64,000 bases of DNA from JADFXI01 sp963830245. GTDB lineage: Bacteria; Nitrospirota; Thermodesulfovibrionia; Thermodesulfovibrionales; Dissulfurispiraceae. Below the pieces are notes generated by a model that was not told where the DNA came from, made no database searches, and saw only the letters and a program-made list of their open reading frames with translations. Positions within the stretch are counted from its first letter, which is position 1, and each line of letters opens with the position of its first letter. Where the stretch lies: positions 1 to 64,000 of the forward strand of contig CAWHNC010000078.1 of the NCBI GenBank assembly GCA_963830245.1, written 5' to 3'. Below are positions 42,838-50,853 of this stretch, piece after piece. The position numbers and the translations under genes are program-made.

Positions 42838-43898
42838 GCCTTCGCTAAAACGATTGCCGGAATTGTATTCAGTGGAGTGACTTTATCCACAGCTCCAAGC
42901 TCTATCGCCTTTTTGGGCATTCCAAATACGACGCACGATTCTTCATCCTGGGCTATGTTGTATGCGCCCGCCTCTTTCATCTCCAGCATGCCTTTTGCCC
43001 CGTCATCACCCATCCCTGTCATGATCACTCCCACAACATTTTTTCCGGCATACCTCGCTGCGGAGCGGAAGAGCACATCAACCGAAGGGCGATGACGGCA
43101 CACAAGGGGGCCGTCTTTTATCTCCACATAGTAGCGTGCACCGCTCCTTTTCAGAAGCATATGCCGGTTGCCCGGCGCAATTAATGCCCTTCCCCTTATC
43201 ACACTGTCATCATCTTCCGCTTCTTTTACCGAAATACGACAGAGACTGTCAATCCGCCTCGCAAATGCCTCAGTGAATTTTTCAGGCATATGCTGCACAA
43301 TCACAATCCCGGGAGCATCGTGCGGCATCGCTTCGAGAAAAATGCGGAGCGCTTCCGTCCCGCCCGTCGAGGCCCCTACGACAATTACCTTATCGGTCGT
43401 TTGTATCATTGCTTTTGAGGTCGCCTTCTCTATTACAGCATCAGCAGTGAGCTTGGGCGCAACGAGGCTGCAGGAAGGCTGCCTTTTTGCAATGCGCGCA
43501 GAGGCCGCTGCCTTGACCGCATCGCAGATGTTTACTCTGGATTCCTCAAGAAATGCCTTTGTCCCCAATCTCGGCTTCTGTATTATGTCGACTGCGCCGT
43601 ATTCAAGGGCCTTCAGGGCTGTCTCGGATCCTGATTCCGTGAGGCTTGAGCACATGACCACCGGGAGCGGATGCTGTGCCATAAGCTTCTTCAGGAAGGT
43701 AAGACCGTCCATGCGCGGCATTTCGACATCAAGGGTAATAACGTCCGGCACCTCGTCTTTAAGTCTTTCCGCCGCTATCAAAGGGTCGGCTGCAGTGCCG
43801 ATCACCCTGATGCCGGGGTCCGAGGAAAGTATCTCCGTCAGGGTCTGGCGCACGACAGCAGAATCATCGATGATAAGGACTCTGACAACAGCTGTCAT
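42834..43898 (-). CDS. cheB: Chemotaxis protein-glutamate methylesterase CheB
   Basis: 354 residues. Receiver domain about 1-125 with DDSAVVRQTL and phospho-site in VITLDVEMPRMDG; methylesterase domain about 170-350 with catalytic Ser in VVGASTGGTEAL, His in VIVQHMPEKF and Asp in TGMGDDGAKGM. It demethylates receptors in adaptation. Its ATG overlaps the stop that the frameshifted cheD would use if read through in the other frame, so the ancestral order was cheR-cheD-cheB with overlaps. Confidence 0.96.
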   Translation of the reverse strand: MTAVVRVLIIDDSAVVRQTLTEILSSDPGIRVIGTAADPLIAAERLKDEVPDVITLDVEMPRMDGLTFLKKLMAQHPLPVVMCSSLTESGSETALKALEYGAVDIIQKPRLGTKAFLEESRVNICDAVKAAASARIAKRQPSCSLVAPKLTADAVIEKATSKAMIQTTDKVIVVGASTGGTEALRIFLEAMPHDAPGIVIVQHMPEKFTEAFARRIDSLCRISVKEAEDDDSVIRGRALIAPGNRHMLLKRSGARYYVEIKDGPLVCRHRPSVDVLFRSAARYAGKNVVGVIMTGMGDDGAKGMLEMKEAGAYNIAQDEESCVVFGMPKKAIELGAVDKVTPLNTIPAIVLAKA

Positions 43899-44005
43899 AC
43901 CGGTGTCTCCATTTCATTGCTCCTGAGCTTTTTTAGTAAAACCTTTCCGGTATGGCTGAAGAATATTAACTTGCGGCCACGCGAGCCCCCGGTGTCAGAA
44001 GCCTT
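43895..44005 (-). pseudogene. Out-of-frame 3' end of cheD
   Basis: After the TAA that ends the cheD frame (44006-44004), skipping one T gives 36 more codons with the conserved CheD ending: SDTGGSRGRKL, then FFSHTGKVLLKKL. Known CheD proteins end with DTGG...ETGKLLVRKV at this point. The extended frame stops at TGA 43897-43895, overlapping the cheB start. The break is a single-base insertion in AAGTTAAGG, or a sequencing error. Confidence 0.75.
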
Positions 44006-44426
44006 AACTTGCAAGTTCGCGGTCTTTTAGAGTGCTGAGGGCGATTTTGGTGTTCTGCATCCCTACAGTTTCAGGGTTGCCGTTTTTTAAGTCGCATTTT
44101 ATCATGTCCGCACCTCCGAAAACCTTTACCTCAATCTCCGAATTCAGAATCCCCAATGCGGTGAATTTCCTGGTCATACGTTTTATCGAGCATTCAACAT
44201 ACCTTAATCCATCAGCGCAATTACCTGTACACGCCTTTTCTTTTTTGCATGCGGGAAGCAAGCCGTGGCATATGGCTCCCACCTTAAGGCGCGGGCTGAA
44301 AAATGTTACAGATATGCACGAACCAAGCACTGTGCATACCAAAGCTGGTCTGTCCGAGATATACATTTCTCCGGGGTGTAAATATATATCCGGCAACTCT
44401 GTACTGGAAGTGTTCATAGTGTTCAT
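44004..44426 (-). CDS. cheD: Chemoreceptor glutamine deamidase CheD, frameshifted before its C-terminus
   Basis: 140 residues as read. Catalytic cysteine in VLGSCISVTFF, histidine in GAICHGLLPA, then FGGADMIKC and NPETVGMQNTKIAL. CheD deamidates receptor glutamines. The family normally runs to about 160-170 residues and ends in a conserved DTGG...TGK strand; here a stop comes first and the missing part lies in another frame (43895-44005). Activity of the shortened protein is uncertain. It overlaps the upstream cheR by four bases. Confidence 0.88.
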   Translation of the reverse strand: MNTMNTSSTELPDIYLHPGEMYISDRPALVCTVLGSCISVTFFSPRLKVGAICHGLLPACKKEKACTGNCADGLRYVECSIKRMTRKFTALGILNSEIEVKVFGGADMIKCDLKNGNPETVGMQNTKIALSTLKDRELAS

Positions 44427-45298
44427 CTTGTTTTCCTGTAAACTGTAGGGGCAACCGGAACAAGCGGCAGATCCATTCCCTGTAGCGTCTCGGAGTGCCC
44501 CATAAATATATATCCACCGGGAACCAGATGCCGGCAGAACCGGTTTAGCAATTTCTCCTGCGCAGGCTTGTCAAAATAAATTATGACGTTCCTGCAAAAT
44601 ATTATATCCATTGACTCGCGCATACCGAAGTCTCCTTCCATGAAATTGAGTCTACGGAATTTGACCATTGCTCTGAGTTCAGGCACGACTTTTACCATCC
44701 CTTGCTGAGAGTTCTTTCCCCGAAGCAGATACTTTTTTTTAATAATATCGGGAATCGGCTCCGCTTTGTCTTCGCTGTAAATGCCGGCTCCGGCAATATT
44801 GAGAACTTTTGTCGAAATATCTGTTGCAAGGACCTGATACCGGAATTCGTGATATTTTTCAGTCAAGTCATTAACCACCATTGCAATAGTGTAAGGTTCT
44901 TCCCCTGTTGAACAACCTGCGCTCCAGATGTTAAGTGTTCTTTTTGTTGCAGCGCCATATAAACTTATGAGTTCCGGCACTGCTTTGTTGACCAAATAAC
45001 TGAAATGTGCCGCTTCCCTGAAAAAATCTGTCTTGTTTGTTGTTACCACATCGATCATGTGCACTAATTCGTTCTGCATGCCCTGAGGGCTGAAGAGATA
45101 ATCAAAGTAATCCCTGAAAGAATGAATGCCAAGATTTTTCAGCCGTTTTGCGAGGCGGGATTCGAGCATGACCTTTTTGGCAGGAGTCAGCTTTATCCCG
45201 CATGAGTCATGAATGAATTCACTAAGGCGGCTGAACTCCTTGTCTGAAAGAACAGACGAACCCCTGGCCGCTGTATGCGGTATATTTTCTGCTAACAT
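44423..45298 (-). CDS. cheR: Chemotaxis protein methyltransferase CheR, module 1
   Basis: 291 residues, AAGGGGA before the ATG. N-terminal helical domain with CGIKLTPAKKVMLESRLAKR; SAM domain with IWSAGCSTGEEPYTIAM, VLATDISTKVLNIA, LNFMEGDFGMRESMDIIFCR and PGGYIFMGHSETL. It methylates receptor glutamates. It is a close paralogue of the CheR at 53747-54613. It forms an overlapping set with cheD and is followed by cheB. Confidence 0.95.
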   Translation of the reverse strand: MLAENIPHTAARGSSVLSDKEFSRLSEFIHDSCGIKLTPAKKVMLESRLAKRLKNLGIHSFRDYFDYLFSPQGMQNELVHMIDVVTTNKTDFFREAAHFSYLVNKAVPELISLYGAATKRTLNIWSAGCSTGEEPYTIAMVVNDLTEKYHEFRYQVLATDISTKVLNIAGAGIYSEDKAEPIPDIIKKKYLLRGKNSQQGMVKVVPELRAMVKFRRLNFMEGDFGMRESMDIIFCRNVIIYFDKPAQEKLLNRFCRHLVPGGYIFMGHSETLQGMDLPLVPVAPTVYRKTR

Positions 45299-45334
45299 TG
45301 CATTCCCCTTTCTTCTATAAGTGTCAGTTGTCCA

Positions 45335-45400
45335 CCGTCAGCTTTCAGCTTTCGGCAGCTATAAGTCTTCCTATATCCGCCGATAACTGTATGCTGACGG
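45335..45400. repeat. Inverted repeat between cheW and cheR
   Basis: CCGTCAGC (45335-45342) pairs with GCTGACGG (45393-45400), with further AGCTTTCAGCTTTCGGC-type repeats inside. It lies in a 114-bp gap of an otherwise tightly packed operon and might attenuate transcription between cheW and cheR. Confidence 0.45.
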
Positions 45401-45412
45401 CTGTCAACTTAT

Positions 45413-45934
45413 TTAAGCCTGCACAAGTTCCGCATCCCGGCTCTGCACAAGGGCTTTTTCACCCTGAACAATGGCGAGATCATCCAACGTGAAAACATTG
45501 TCTATGTCCAGTATCATAATAAACTGTTCGTTGTGCTTGCCCATTCCATGAATGAAGTCAGTCCTCAGTCTAGTCCCTATCCTGGGCGCCGGCTCTATCT
45601 GATCCGGCTCAAGTTCCACAACCTCCTGCACCGAGTCTGCAAGGGCCCCCAATATTGTAGTATCATTATTAAGATTGACCTCTACCACAACAATGCAGGT
45701 GTCTACCGTCTTTTCTGTCTTTGGCATGCCGAACTTAAGGCGCATATCTATTACAGGCACAACGTTTCCCCTGAGGTTTATGACACCCCTCATGAATTCC
45801 GGCGTCATCGGCACTTTTGTCACTGTCGTAAAGTCCAGAATCTCTCTAACCTTTGCCACATCAAGGGCAAAGATCTCATCCCCGAGTTTGAAAGTCAGGT
45901 ACTGTCTTGTATCGGTAATTGTGTTTACGCTCAT
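45413..45934 (-). CDS. cheW: Chemotaxis coupling protein CheW, module 1
   Basis: 173 residues, AAAGGAGG upstream. CheW/SH3-like fold: QYLTFKLGDEIFALDVAKVREILD, PEFMRGVINLRGNVVPVIDMRLKFG and DSVQEVVELEPDQIEPAP. It bridges receptors to CheA. It has an N-terminus close to CheW 56673-57167 (MSV...QYLTFKL) and lies 23 bp after the poly-HAMP receptor gene, its likely partner. Confidence 0.94.
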   Translation of the reverse strand: MSVNTITDTRQYLTFKLGDEIFALDVAKVREILDFTTVTKVPMTPEFMRGVINLRGNVVPVIDMRLKFGMPKTEKTVDTCIVVVEVNLNNDTTILGALADSVQEVVELEPDQIEPAPRIGTRLRTDFIHGMGKHNEQFIMILDIDNVFTLDDLAIVQGEKALVQSRDAELVQA

Positions 45935-45957
45935 GATATGATAACCCTCCTTTTCCT

Positions 45958-48900
45958 TTAGTACTTTTCGAACTCATCGTCCTTCCTGTCGCCGCCATTT
46001 CCCATATCAAGAGCAACACCTGCCGTCCTCGTTCTTGCTGCAGCAGTAGCAGTTCTTGACATCTCCTTGGTCATATGCGGGATATGAACTTTCTGTACAA
46101 CTTTGGATTTAACGTTTACCGCCTGGCCGGCGCTCTTTACTACTCTTCTACCTTCGTCTCCAACCTTGAAGAAGGCAACTGAAGTCTGGAGCTGTTCCGC
46201 CTGTCCGGCGAGTTCTTCTGCAGTCGACGACATCTCCTCGGAAGCCCCGGCATTTTGCTGTATTACCTGATCGAGTTGTTGTATCGCCTTGCTTATCTGT
46301 TCCGCACCCGAATCCTGTTCTCTGCTTGCCGCACTTATTTCCTGGACAAGTTCAGCGGTTTTCTTGATTGCAGGCAATATCTGTGTCAACATTGCCCCGG
46401 CCTTTTCAGCGATGCCTACGCTAGTCGAAGACAGCAGGCTTATCTCTCCAGCCGCAGTCTGGCTCCGCTCCGCAAGTTTCCTTACCTCTGAGGCTACCAC
46501 TGCAAATCCCTTGCCGTGTTCTCCTGCTCTTGCCGCCTCAATTGCCGCGTTCAGCGCAAGCATGTTGGTCTGACGGGCTATCTCCTCTATGATGGAGATC
46601 TTGCCCGCAATGTCTTTCATCGCTTTTACCGTATCTGCCACTGCCTTGCCGCCCTCAGTTGCATCATCAGATGATTTCCCTGCTATCTTCTCGGTCTGGG
46701 AAGCATTGTCGGCGTTTTGCCTGATATTGGAAGACATCTGTTCCATCGAAGAAGAAACTTCTTCTATGGAAGCGGCCTGCTCAGTAGCCCCCTGGGACAT
46801 CTGTTCAGAGCCCTGGCTCAACTGCTGGCTTCCTGAAGCTACATTGTCGGCCGCCTGTTTGACGTCTATAACAACAGATTTCAGTTTGCTAACCATCAAT
46901 TCAATGGCTTGCAGCAATTGGTCCTCTTCCGATCTGATCTTTACATTTACCGTGAGATCGCCGTCAGCCATCTGCTTTGCAAGTTTCGTAATATTATTCA
47001 TGGCATCAATCAGCACGTTTAGGTTGCTCTTTATGGTGTTATACTGCCCTTTGTACTCAGCAGTAATCATCGGCGGATTATCGCCCCTGGAAATGCGTTC
47101 TACATAGTCAGCGGTCACCATCAGTGGATTAACTATGTTGGTTATCGTATCGTTGACACCGGCTACAAGTTTATTCCAGCCGCCCTGAAACTGATCGGCG
47201 TTTGCACGCTGATCAAGTTGCCCGTCAGCCGCAGCTTTGATTATCTTGTCAGTTTCAGCAAGAAGCTCATTCATCATCTTTACCACTGCATTCAGGTTGT
47301 TCTTGATCACGTTGTACTGCCCTTTGTACACGTCGGTAATCGTAGGTGGTATTACTCCCTTGGATACCTTATCCACATAGTCAGCGGTCACCATCAGTGG
47401 GTTGACTATATTGGTTATCGTATCGTTGACCCCGGCTACAAGTTTATTCCAGCCGCCCTGAAACTGATCGGCGTTTGCACGCTGATCAAGTTGCCCGTCA
47501 GCCGCAGCTTTGATTATCTTGTCAGTTTCAGCAAGAAGCTCATTCATCATCTTTACCACTGCATTCAGGTTGTTCTTGATCACGTTGTACTGCCCTTTGT
47601 ACTCCGTAGTAATTTCAGGTGGTATTACGCCCTTGGCTACTTTCTCAACATAGTCGGCCGTCACCATCAGAGGATTGACTATATTGGTTATCGTATCGTT
47701 GATCCCGGAAACCAACTGTTTCCAACCACCTACGAACAGATCTGCGTTTGCGCGCTGGTCAAGTTGCCCATCTGCCGCAGCCTTGATAATTCTGTCCGTT
47801 TCTGCAAGCAACCCGCTCATCGTATCTATGCAGGCATTCAGGTTGTTCTTGATCTCGTTGAAGTCGCCATTATAGCTGTCGGTGATCTTCGGCGGTATGT
47901 CGCCCTTGCTGATACGGTCCACATACTCGGCTGTCACATTGATCGGCCCCACAAACGCGTCACACAGATTGTTCACTCCGCCAACCAGCTTGCCCCATCC
48001 GCCCGCGAACTTGGCGGCATCGCCCCGTGTTGCCAACTGACCCGCTACCGTAGCATTGACCAGTTTGTCCGTTTCTGCAAGCAGCCCGCTCATCGTATCT
48101 ATGCAGGCATTCAGATTGTTCTTGATCTCGTTGAAGTCGCCATTATAGCTGTCGGTGATCTTCGGCGGTATGTCGCCCTTGCTGATACGGTCCACATACT
48201 CGGCTGTCACATTGATCGGCCCCACGAATGCGTCACACAGATTGTTCACTCCGCCAACCAGCTTGCCCCATCCGCCCGCGAACTTGGCGGCATCGCCCCG
48301 TGTTGCCAACTGACCCGCTACCGTAGCATTGACCAGTTTGTCCGTTTCTGCAAGCAGCCCGCTCATCGTATCTATGCAGGCATTCAGATTGTTCTTGATC
48401 TCGTTGAAGTCGCCATTATAGCTGTCGGTGATCTTCGGCGGTATGTCGCCCTTGCTGATACGGTCCACATACTCGGCTGTCACATTGATCGGCCCCACAA
48501 ACGCGTCACACAGATTGTTCACTCCGCCAACCAGCTTGCCCCATCCGCCCGCGAACTTGACAGCTTCGCCGCGCGTTGCCAACTGACCTGCTACCGTAGC
48601 ATTGACCAGTTTGTCCGTTTCTGCAAGCAGCCCGCTCATCGTATCTATGCAGGCATTCAGATTGTTCTTGATCTCGTTGAAGTCGCCATTATAGCTGTCG
48701 GTGATCTTCGGCGGTATGTCGCCCTTGCTGATACGGTCCACATACTCGGCTGTCACATTGATCGGCCCCACAAACGCGTCACACAGATTGTTCACTCCGC
48801 CAACCAGCTTGCCCCATCCGCCCGCGAACTTGGCGGCATCGCCCCGTGTTGCCAACTGACCCGCTACCGTAGCATTGACCAGTTTGTCCGTTTCTGCAAG

Positions 48901-49491
48901 CAGCCCGCTCATCGTATCTATGCAGGCATTCAGATTGTTCTTGATCTCGTTGAAGTCGCCATTATAGCTGTCGGTGATCTTCGGCGGTATGTCGCCCTTG
49001 CTGATACGGTCCACATACTCGGCTGTCACATTGATCGGCCCCACGAATGCGTCACACAGATTGTTCACTCCGCCAACCAGCTTGCCCCATCCGCCCGCAA
49101 ACTTGGCAGCTTCGCCGCGTGTTGCCAACTGACCTGCTACCGTAGCATTGACCAGTTTGTCCGTTTCTGCAAGCAGCCCGCTCATCGTATCTATGCAGGT
49201 ATTCAGGTTGTTCTTGATCACATTAAAATCACCGTTGTAGGTGTCCGTAATCTTGGGTGGTATGTCTCCCCTGGAAATACTGTCTACATACTCTGCCGAC
49301 ACGTTCAGGGGACCGATCACGGCATCAAGCATGCTGTTGATGGCCTCAATCACCTTCCTGCTTTCGCCTTCATGCTTCGTTGCGTCTGCTCTTGTTGCAA
49401 GCTTGCCTTCAACCGCTGCCTTGGCAAGCATTTCAACATCATCAAGCAATGATGCTCTATTGGTTTTAATAGTTGTGTCTTTCTTAGCCAC
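45958..49491 (-). CDS. Soluble chemoreceptor with nine tandem HAMP-pair repeats
   Basis: 1177 residues from GTG 49491 (AAAGGAGG upstream). No signal peptide or membrane helix. Residues 22-840 consist of nine units of exactly 91 residues, each with two HAMP-like halves: for example ATVAGQLATRGEAAKFAGGW, and AEYVDRISKGDIPPKI followed by NEIKNNLNACIDTM. Units 2-6 are nearly identical; units 7-9 form a second subtype (AAADGQLDQRANAD). A last HAMP (about 843-895, MADGDLTVNVKI) leads into the MCP hairpin with IARQTNMLALNAAIEAARAG. The tail ends DDEFEKY, similar to the ends of two other local receptors. Poly-HAMP stacks relay signals; the input is unknown. Confidence 0.93.
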   Translation of the reverse strand: MAKKDTTIKTNRASLLDDVEMLAKAAVEGKLATRADATKHEGESRKVIEAINSMLDAVIGPLNVSAEYVDSISRGDIPPKITDTYNGDFNVIKNNLNTCIDTMSGLLAETDKLVNATVAGQLATRGEAAKFAGGWGKLVGGVNNLCDAFVGPINVTAEYVDRISKGDIPPKITDSYNGDFNEIKNNLNACIDTMSGLLAETDKLVNATVAGQLATRGDAAKFAGGWGKLVGGVNNLCDAFVGPINVTAEYVDRISKGDIPPKITDSYNGDFNEIKNNLNACIDTMSGLLAETDKLVNATVAGQLATRGEAVKFAGGWGKLVGGVNNLCDAFVGPINVTAEYVDRISKGDIPPKITDSYNGDFNEIKNNLNACIDTMSGLLAETDKLVNATVAGQLATRGDAAKFAGGWGKLVGGVNNLCDAFVGPINVTAEYVDRISKGDIPPKITDSYNGDFNEIKNNLNACIDTMSGLLAETDKLVNATVAGQLATRGDAAKFAGGWGKLVGGVNNLCDAFVGPINVTAEYVDRISKGDIPPKITDSYNGDFNEIKNNLNACIDTMSGLLAETDRIIKAAADGQLDQRANADLFVGGWKQLVSGINDTITNIVNPLMVTADYVEKVAKGVIPPEITTEYKGQYNVIKNNLNAVVKMMNELLAETDKIIKAAADGQLDQRANADQFQGGWNKLVAGVNDTITNIVNPLMVTADYVDKVSKGVIPPTITDVYKGQYNVIKNNLNAVVKMMNELLAETDKIIKAAADGQLDQRANADQFQGGWNKLVAGVNDTITNIVNPLMVTADYVERISRGDNPPMITAEYKGQYNTIKSNLNVLIDAMNNITKLAKQMADGDLTVNVKIRSEEDQLLQAIELMVSKLKSVVIDVKQAADNVASGSQQLSQGSEQMSQGATEQAASIEEVSSSMEQMSSNIRQNADNASQTEKIAGKSSDDATEGGKAVADTVKAMKDIAGKISIIEEIARQTNMLALNAAIEAARAGEHGKGFAVVASEVRKLAERSQTAAGEISLLSSTSVGIAEKAGAMLTQILPAIKKTAELVQEISAASREQDSGAEQISKAIQQLDQVIQQNAGASEEMSSTAEELAGQAEQLQTSVAFFKVGDEGRRVVKSAGQAVNVKSKVVQKVHIPHMTKEMSRTATAAARTRTAGVALDMGNGGDRKDDEFEKY
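46972..49428 (-). repeat. Nine tandem 273-bp coding repeats of the poly-HAMP receptor
   Basis: The repeats have an exact 273-bp period: the same sequence GACCAGTTTGTCCG starts at 48058, 48331, 48604, 48877 and 49150. Units 2-6 (47791-49155) differ by only a few bases, for example alternative GGCGGCATCGCC, GACAGCTTCGCC and GGCAGCTTCGCC versions. This indicates recent expansion or gene conversion and makes assembly collapse likely. Confidence 0.92.
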
Positions 49492-49645
49492 TGTACCCTC
49501 CTTTTAAATGTTTCATCTTTTTCAATATAACAAACCCTTTGCTCTGCATAATTAAGTTTTTTCCTCTTCAGCCGACGTCTTGCATAGCTTTAACTATATT
49601 CAACTATCATTCTAAAGCCAAAGCATAATGACCTCCTTTTTTTGG

Positions 49646-50248
49646 TTACCAAGAAACTAACTCCCTTTTTACAGTGGTCAGCGTACGCTGTATCGCCTCT
49701 TTTGCATTCTTGGTTATAGGGCTGCCATGCCCCGGATATATAATTTCCACTTCAAGGGTTGAAAGCCTCTCAAGAGCATTCACAAAGGCCGTCTCATACG
49801 TGCCCCCGGGTGATAGACTCTCTACCGACATGTCGCCTGAAAAAAGCACCTTCTCAGCTTTGCAGTAAAGGCAGATCGAATCAGAGGAATGGCCGGGGGT
49901 ATGAATTGTCTCGAAATCCCGGTCCCCTATCCTGACCATTTGCCGGTCAGCGAGAAGTACATCCACGCCTTCTGCTAACCCATACGCAAATACGGTAGGT
50001 GCGTATTTTTGTTTTATAAAAGGCAGGATTCCAATATGGTCAAAGTGCCCATGCGTAAGAACTACATTATTTACCGGGATTTTGCCTACGCCTGTCGGCA
50101 ACCCGTCGATTTCCTCACATATATGTCCACTTGCGCCCACATCAATAAGCGTGTTGACATCATCCAGTTTGTTCCAGTCTCCAAGGACAAGGTAGACATT
50201 GCTGGAATAAATCTCTTTATCGTTCCTAAGCTGTATCACCCTCATCAT
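49646..50248 (-). CDS. Metallo-beta-lactamase fold hydrolase
   Basis: 200 residues. Metal motifs LTHGHFDHIG (HxHxDH), HTPGHSSDSI and FSGDMS are present, plus the C-terminal histidine in YPGHGSPI. The fold covers glyoxalase II-like thioesterases and many other hydrolases; no substrate is evident. It overlaps the upstream CheR-like gene by four bases and lies between cheA and the poly-HAMP receptor gene, an unusual place for such an enzyme. Related oxygen-binding (ODP-type) proteins occur in chemotaxis clusters, so a sensory role is possible. Confidence 0.87.
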   Translation of the reverse strand: MMRVIQLRNDKEIYSSNVYLVLGDWNKLDDVNTLIDVGASGHICEEIDGLPTGVGKIPVNNVVLTHGHFDHIGILPFIKQKYAPTVFAYGLAEGVDVLLADRQMVRIGDRDFETIHTPGHSSDSICLYCKAEKVLFSGDMSVESLSPGGTYETAFVNALERLSTLEVEIIYPGHGSPITKNAKEAIQRTLTTVKRELVSW

Positions 50249-50853
50249 CCATCCAGTTTTCTGAAGAGTTGCGAATCAGGCACTACCCGCTCAAAGAGAT
50301 GGGCCACTTCCGGAGGCAGTTTCTGCGTATGCTCTGACGTAAAGTAGCCGCCCGGGGAGAGCGCCAGGTGGAACATTTTAATAACATCGATCCGCTGCTG
50401 CGGCGAAAAATGAAGCAAAACATTTTTACAGACGATCAGACTGTAATCCGTGCCTATGGGATTCAATGAAAGGAGGTCGTGATACCGGAAAGCGACCTGA
50501 TTCCTCAGCTTATCAATGACCCTGAAATGGTCGGGCTTGCCGTTAGGCTCGAAGTATTTCCTGAAAAGTTCATCGGGCATCCTCTTCAGTTCGTCATAAT
50601 GATAAACGGCATTATTCACCATATCGCCGAAGTTGTTGGCACTGTCATGGTCGGTGGCGTCAAGTCGGAGGTTCTTAAAGGCGAAGTTGCCCATCTTTTC
50701 AGCGAGAACTATTGCGACAGTGTATGTCTCCTGCCCCATCGCGGAACCGGCATCCCATACCTTGAATTTCATCCTTCCACTCGCAAAGCGCAATGCATGT
50801 TCAGCCGCGTTCTCGATTACCGGCAGGTCTCTGAAAAAATATGTAAATGCCAT
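50245..50853 (-). CDS. CheR-type methyltransferase domain without N-terminal domain
   Basis: 202 residues. It matches the SAM-binding half of CheR: FKVWDAGSAMGQETYTVAIV in place of the usual WSAGCSTGEEPYT, then LRLDATDHDSANNFGDM, FRYHDLLSLNP and YSLIVCKNVLLHFSPQQR. The N-terminal helical receptor-docking domain is missing. GSAMGQE replaces CSTGEE, so the protein may have a different target or be inactive. It starts directly after cheA and overlaps the hydrolase gene. Confidence 0.82.
   Translation of the reverse strand: MAFTYFFRDLPVIENAAEHALRFASGRMKFKVWDAGSAMGQETYTVAIVLAEKMGNFAFKNLRLDATDHDSANNFGDMVNNAVYHYDELKRMPDELFRKYFEPNGKPDHFRVIDKLRNQVAFRYHDLLSLNPIGTDYSLIVCKNVLLHFSPQQRIDVIKMFHLALSPGGYFTSEHTQKLPPEVAHLFERVVPDSQLFRKLDG

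Noticed and set aside
43895..44010. Programmed +1 frameshift in cheD comparable to prfB
   Set aside because: The slip from AGT to GTT would not keep codon-anticodon pairing and no upstream stimulatory site is clear, so mutation or sequencing error is more likely.
47791..49155. Regular DNA repeats resembling a CRISPR or satellite array
   Set aside because: The period is 273 bp with no unique spacers, and the repeats encode an in-frame protein domain.
47218..49452. A 744-codon open frame on the plus strand opposite the poly-HAMP receptor
   Set aside because: It exists because the 273-bp repeat happens to lack stops in this antisense frame. The minus-strand frame has a ribosome site, recognised HAMP and MCP domains and conserved ends.
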